A stretch of 42,560 nt of DNA from Spirochaetaceae bacterium (lineage in GTDB: Bacteria; Spirochaetota; Spirochaetia; DSM-27196; SLST01), in the NCBI GenBank assembly GCA_007118855.1, contig SKQU01000042.1, positions 1 to 42,560 on the forward strand, given 5' to 3'. Numbering within the stretch: position 1 is the first letter of the stretch; every line of letters begins with the position of its first letter. Shown here in pieces: positions 38,781 through 42,560 of this stretch. The notes beneath the pieces are model-generated. The model had not been told where the DNA came from. It searched no databases and saw nothing but the letters and a program-made list of their open reading frames with translations. The position numbers and the translations under genes are program-made.

Positions 38781-39546
38781 ACAGGTAGCCGCCCAGCTGT
38801 ACACACTTCGCGACCACCTCAACACGAGCGAACAGATACGCAAGACGCTGCGGCAGGTCCGGAAGATCGGGTATCAGGCGGTGCAGATCTCCGGTATCGG
38901 ACCCGTTGACCCGAAGGAGCTCGCGTCTATTCTCGACGGGGAAGGCCTGCAATGCTGCGCAACGCACGAGAATGCTCAGGTCATACTCGAGACCCCCGAA
39001 GCGGTCGTGGAGAAGCTCTCGATCCTCGGCTGCCTGCATACCGCCTACCCCTACCCCGCCGACGTCGACTTCTCCTCCATGCGTGCCCTGAAGGCCTTCG
39101 TCAAACAGCTCGACGCCGCCGGCGCCGTGCTGCGAGCGGGAGGCAAGACGCTCAGCTATCACAACCACGACATCGAGTTTCGCAGGGTCCGGGACCACCT
39201 GATCCTCGAGTTCATCTACGACAATACCAACCCGGACCATCTGAAGGCAGAGCTCGACACCCACTGGGTGCAGGCCGGCGGAGCGAACACCGCGGCCTGG
39301 TGCCGCCGGCTGTCGGGACGTATGCCCCTGATCCACCTCAAGGATTACGCCATCGATGCGGACCGCCGACGCCGGTTCGCGGAAGTCGGTTCCGGGAACA
39401 TGGACTGGACCGGAATCATCGCCGCCGCGGATGCCGCAGGATGCCGGTGGTTCATCGTGGAGCAGGACGGCGACTGGGTGAACAACGATCCGTTCAAGAG
39501 CCTGAAGCTGAGCTTCCGGTATCTGAAGGATATGGCGAGCGGGTAG
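38770..39546 (+). CDS. sugar phosphate isomerase/epimerase (AP-endonuclease-2-like TIM barrel)
   Basis: KIEQVAAQLYTLRDHLNT, LSYHNHDIEF, AELDTHWVQAGG, IHLKDYAID, WFIVEQDGDW. Confidence 0.9.
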   Translation: MKIEQVAAQLYTLRDHLNTSEQIRKTLRQVRKIGYQAVQISGIGPVDPKELASILDGEGLQCCATHENAQVILETPEAVVEKLSILGCLHTAYPYPADVDFSSMRALKAFVKQLDAAGAVLRAGGKTLSYHNHDIEFRRVRDHLILEFIYDNTNPDHLKAELDTHWVQAGGANTAAWCRRLSGRMPLIHLKDYAIDADRRRRFAEVGSGNMDWTGIIAAADAAGCRWFIVEQDGDWVNNDPFKSLKLSFRYLKDMASG

Positions 39547-39575
39547 AACAGACGACGGTAGATCACGGGAACGGA

Positions 39576-40604
39576 CTACTTGATCCTCTTGCGCAGCTTG
39601 CGCATGGAGACTGACCGGGCCTGCGAACCGTGATGCTGCCCCTCACCGGTCGCGGCCTCGACGGTCCGGGCCCGTTTGCCGACGATCACGAGGAAGACGG
39701 CCCCGGCGACGATCATGCCGAGGCTGTAGAGCTGGCTCGGGATCAGGTTGAGCGGCGACTGGACGAAGTAGACCGGCAGCCCGGTATCGGCGAGCCTGAC
39801 GGCGAAATCCTCGGCAGCAATCGGCACGCGGAAGTAATCGATGACGTACCTGACGACCCCGTATCCAATCAGGTAGAAGCCGACGATGAACCCGTCAAAG
39901 GGCTTGTGCTTGCGAACGAAGAACCAGACGATCAGCCACAGCAGGACGCCTTCGGTCGCAGCCTCATAGAGCTGCGTTGGATGGCGGGGCAGATTTACCA
40001 GCGCATCGGCGGCGGAGACCTCGATGCCCACGTCGGCAGCCCACTCCTGTACCCATGGCTCCGCGGCGGGAAAACGCCGTGCTCCGGGGAACAGCACACC
40101 CCAGGAGGCACGGGTGACACGGCCGTAGAGCTCGGCATTGATGAAGTTGCCGATACGCCCGAAGGTGTACCCGAGAGGGATACCGCAGAGCAGCATGTCA
40201 CCCCAGTCGAGAATCGCGATCCGGTCCCGGTGCTTCCTTGCGTACAGCACGAATCCCACGACCGCGCCAACGAGCCCGCCATAGTAGTTCATCCCCTGCA
40301 ACCCCACGAACCGTCCGTCGCGAAAGGGCCAGAAGATGAGCCACGGCTGTCGCCAGTAGATACCGGTCGGCTCGAAGAAGAGGGCGGAGAAGATCCGGGC
40401 CCCCACGAGCAATCCGATGATACCCCAGAAGAAGAAGTTGATGATCGTGTCCTGGTCCACGCCCAGCTTGCGCTGCCGGACCTGTGCCATGAACAGAAGG
40501 TAGGACACCCCGAACGCGATGAGGTACATCAGGCCATACCATCGAAAGGGCAGACCGGGGATGATCTCAGCTCGCAGCCACGCAGGAAATGGTATGTAGA
40601 TCAA
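39576..40604 (-). CDS. lgt: prolipoprotein diacylglyceryl transferase
   Basis: FRWYGLMYLIAFGVSYLL, GRIGNFINAELYGRVT, HPTQLYEA; TTG start at 40604 preferred because AAGGAGG lies 8 nt upstream (alternative ATG at 40640). Confidence 0.93.
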   Translation of the reverse strand: MIYIPFPAWLRAEIIPGLPFRWYGLMYLIAFGVSYLLFMAQVRQRKLGVDQDTIINFFFWGIIGLLVGARIFSALFFEPTGIYWRQPWLIFWPFRDGRFVGLQGMNYYGGLVGAVVGFVLYARKHRDRIAILDWGDMLLCGIPLGYTFGRIGNFINAELYGRVTRASWGVLFPGARRFPAAEPWVQEWAADVGIEVSAADALVNLPRHPTQLYEAATEGVLLWLIVWFFVRKHKPFDGFIVGFYLIGYGVVRYVIDYFRVPIAAEDFAVRLADTGLPVYFVQSPLNLIPSQLYSLGMIVAGAVFLVIVGKRARTVEAATGEGQHHGSQARSVSMRKLRKRIK

Positions 40605-40764
40605 ACTGGCATCCTCCTTCGCCGAAGAGTATAGTGGCATCCGCGCCTGCGCGACTACCGGCGGTTCCGTACGGGCTGGCGTCGGCGGTGTTCTGGCCGG
40701 CGGCCCTTTACGCCCGGCGCCCGGGCTGATACGCTCGAACAACCGATTCGAGCAAGGAGGATCA

Positions 40765-41595
40765 GTGGCGGTAGCAACCCTGCGTTCCACGGTGCGCCTG
40801 AACTGCGGCGCGCGCATGCCGATGTTCGGGCTGGGCTGCACACCGACGGAACGGGGTGGCGAGACGGTGCGGGCCGTTGGGGCGGCGCTCGCGGCTGGGT
40901 ACCGCCTGATCGATACAGCGAGTGTCTACGAGAATGAGGCCGACGTCGGGCGCGCCCTGCGCAGTACGGCAATACCGCGCGCGGACATCTTTCTCTCTAC
41001 GAAGGTCTGGAACTCCGATCTGGGGTACGACCGGACCCTCGCCGCCTTCGACCGCTCGCTCGAGCTGTTGGGCGTCGAGTATGTCGACCTCTACCTCATC
41101 CACTGGCCGTTGATCCGCCTGCGAAGAGAGAGCTGGCGGGCCCTGGGAAAACTGCTCGAGGACGGTCGCTGTCGGGCGATCGGCGTGAGTAATTTCGCCA
41201 TCAGACACCTCGAGGAGATCGTCTCGGAGACCGGTTCGGTACCGGCGGTCAACCAGGTGGAGTTCAACCCGTTCCTCAATCAGCGGCGCCTGCACGAGTG
41301 GTGCCGGCGCAAGGACATTCTGCTGCAGACGCACACACCGCTCTCACGCCATCTTCGGCGGCGCGCCCGACACCTGCACGAGATGGCCGAACGGTACGGG
41401 AAGTCGATATCCCAGCTCATGGTGCGTTGGGCCCTGCAGAAGGGCGTCGGCGTACTCGTTCGGACGCTCGATCCGGCCGAGATAGCCGAACAGGCCGACG
41501 TGTTCGACTTCGAGATCTCGCTGCGCGACATCGATACGATGGACTCGTTACATGCGAACCTGCGCGTCGGATGGGATCCCACCAACGCGCCGTAG
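40765..41595 (+). CDS. aldo/keto reductase (GTG start)
   Basis: MPMFGLGC, GYRLIDTASVYENEADVGRAL, LSTKVWNSDLGYDRTLAAFDRSL, DLYLIHWP, IGVSNFAIRHLEE, NQVEFNPFL; AAGGAGG SD. Confidence 0.95.
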   Translation: MAVATLRSTVRLNCGARMPMFGLGCTPTERGGETVRAVGAALAAGYRLIDTASVYENEADVGRALRSTAIPRADIFLSTKVWNSDLGYDRTLAAFDRSLELLGVEYVDLYLIHWPLIRLRRESWRALGKLLEDGRCRAIGVSNFAIRHLEEIVSETGSVPAVNQVEFNPFLNQRRLHEWCRRKDILLQTHTPLSRHLRRRARHLHEMAERYGKSISQLMVRWALQKGVGVLVRTLDPAEIAEQADVFDFEISLRDIDTMDSLHANLRVGWDPTNAP

Positions 41596-41649
41596 GCGTC
41601 ACGCTAACGAGGGACAGTCATTCACCCGACAATCAGAGTGGAGACGTCC

Positions 41650-41826
41650 ATGAACGAGAGAGGAAGCCAGCGATGCACCGTCTGTGGAGAGGCGCTGGAC
41701 ACCGAACGAACGGAGGCTCGAGCGACGGTCGTCCGCGAGCGCAGGAAGGAGTACGTTCTTCGGCACTGTCCGCGATGCGCGACGCTCCTCGTCAGGGTCA
41801 GACCCGCACCGGTGCACGCGTGCTGA
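41650..41826 (+). CDS. small CxxC...CxxC zinc-ribbon-like protein
   Basis: CTVCGEALDTE...YVLRHCPRCATLLVRV; GGAG upstream of ATG. Confidence 0.5.
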   Translation: MNERGSQRCTVCGEALDTERTEARATVVRERRKEYVLRHCPRCATLLVRVRPAPVHAC

Positions 41827-41837
41827 CGTGAACGACT

Positions 41838-42560
41838 ATGAGCGGGCAACCCGACTACGTCAGCTTCGACCCCAGAGGCAGAGATGAGGTCCTGTCTCAG
41901 ATCGGGAGTTTCGCTCCGAACGAACGCGCCCTCTTCCAGAGGCTGTGCGACGGTTGGTTGCCGCGGATCGATGTCGACCGGTTTCTGAGCGCAGCACAGA
42001 CGAGCGCCGAACAGGAGCGCAGCGCCCTCGAGCGGCTGATGGCGAAGCTTCGGACCGCTGAGATAGGGCTTCTCACGACACGGGCCGGCGCCTCCGGCCG
42101 CGAACCCCGTCACATCGTCCTCACCACGAAGGGGAGCCTGGAGTTCTGGGTCGCCGTCGTAGACGAGGCCATCGCGCGAATCCTCCAGACCGGCTTCCAC
42201 ATCCTGCCGTCCGAGCAGCGGCTTCGTGAGATGCGCTCGCTGCCCCCGGACTATTACATCGCGGATGCGGACTCTTCGCACCTGGTGATCTCTCAGGCAG
42301 AGCAGGCTGACACGGCGGTCATCTATCGCATCCGCCTCATGGGCAACTACCGCATCCTCTTCACACCCGGAACCACAGATGAGCTGCTTTCTCAGTCGGT
42401 ATCCACCCTCAGACGCGACCTCACCGAACGAGGTATCGTTGAGGAGCTCGCGAGACTCGCAAACACCAGTATTGGTGAGACCGTTCGTCGCATGGACAGC
42501 AGGGCGCCTGACGTCTGGCACGCTCTGACGACAACACTGGTGAAGGAACGCTCGACAATC
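41838..42560 (+). CDS. hypothetical protein, 3' end truncated by window edge
   Basis: manual translation MSGQPDYVSFDPRGRDEVLSQIGSFAPNERALFQRLCDGWLPRIDVDRFLSAAQTS... open through 241 codons to the window end; absent from the ORF track, which appears to require a stop. Confidence 0.7.
   Translation, partial: MSGQPDYVSFDPRGRDEVLSQIGSFAPNERALFQRLCDGWLPRIDVDRFLSAAQTSAEQERSALERLMAKLRTAEIGLLTTRAGASGREPRHIVLTTKGSLEFWVAVVDEAIARILQTGFHILPSEQRLREMRSLPPDYYIADADSSHLVISQAEQADTAVIYRIRLMGNYRILFTPGTTDELLSQSVSTLRRDLTERGIVEELARLANTSIGETVRRMDSRAPDVWHALTTTLVKERSTI

Noticed and set aside
1-42560. CRISPR arrays, transposons, prophage, DGR or toxin-antitoxin systems
   Set aside because: No direct-repeat arrays, transposase, integrase, reverse transcriptase or recognisable TA genes were found on reading the window.

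Overview
GC-rich bacterial chromosomal window, densely packed with about 35 protein-coding genes on both strands. I found no tRNA, rRNA, CRISPR array, transposase or phage gene. Most content is housekeeping: aroK/aroC, rubredoxin, ABC-F ATPase, exonuclease III, rhomboid, prfA-prmC-rel, trmL, NeuB-like synthase, aconitase, MATE, lgt, GH2 beta-mannosidase, aldo/keto reductase. The gene order and lipoprotein content are loosely reminiscent of a spirochaete, but I cannot assign the taxon. The strongest unusual locus is 26.1-30.6 kb. It holds a single 1130-aa ORF joining 2-oxoacid dehydrogenase E1-alpha, E1-beta, a lipoyl domain and an intact-triad KAS III (FabH-like) domain. No E2 acyltransferase or E3 is visible nearby. 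This ORF is followed by a ~160-nt intergenic segment that folds into three consecutive long hairpins, then an SDR reductase gene, and it is divergent from acnA. By recalled alignment to E. coli FabH, the KAS III domain has lost both CoA-adenine sandwich residues (Trp32, Arg151). This fits a direct lipoyl-to-KAS III acyl hand-off as a hypothesis. Other points of interest are an orphan 73-aa histidine-kinase DHp-like protein translationally coupled between rel and trmL, a recurrent TATACT-type -10 box 5-10 nt upstream of start codons lacking a Shine-Dalgarno (possible leaderless mRNAs), divergent promoters with overlapping -35 boxes, and a metallopeptidase/beta-propeller/putative barrel fusion. 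Domain calls are from motif reading only; no database search was run.
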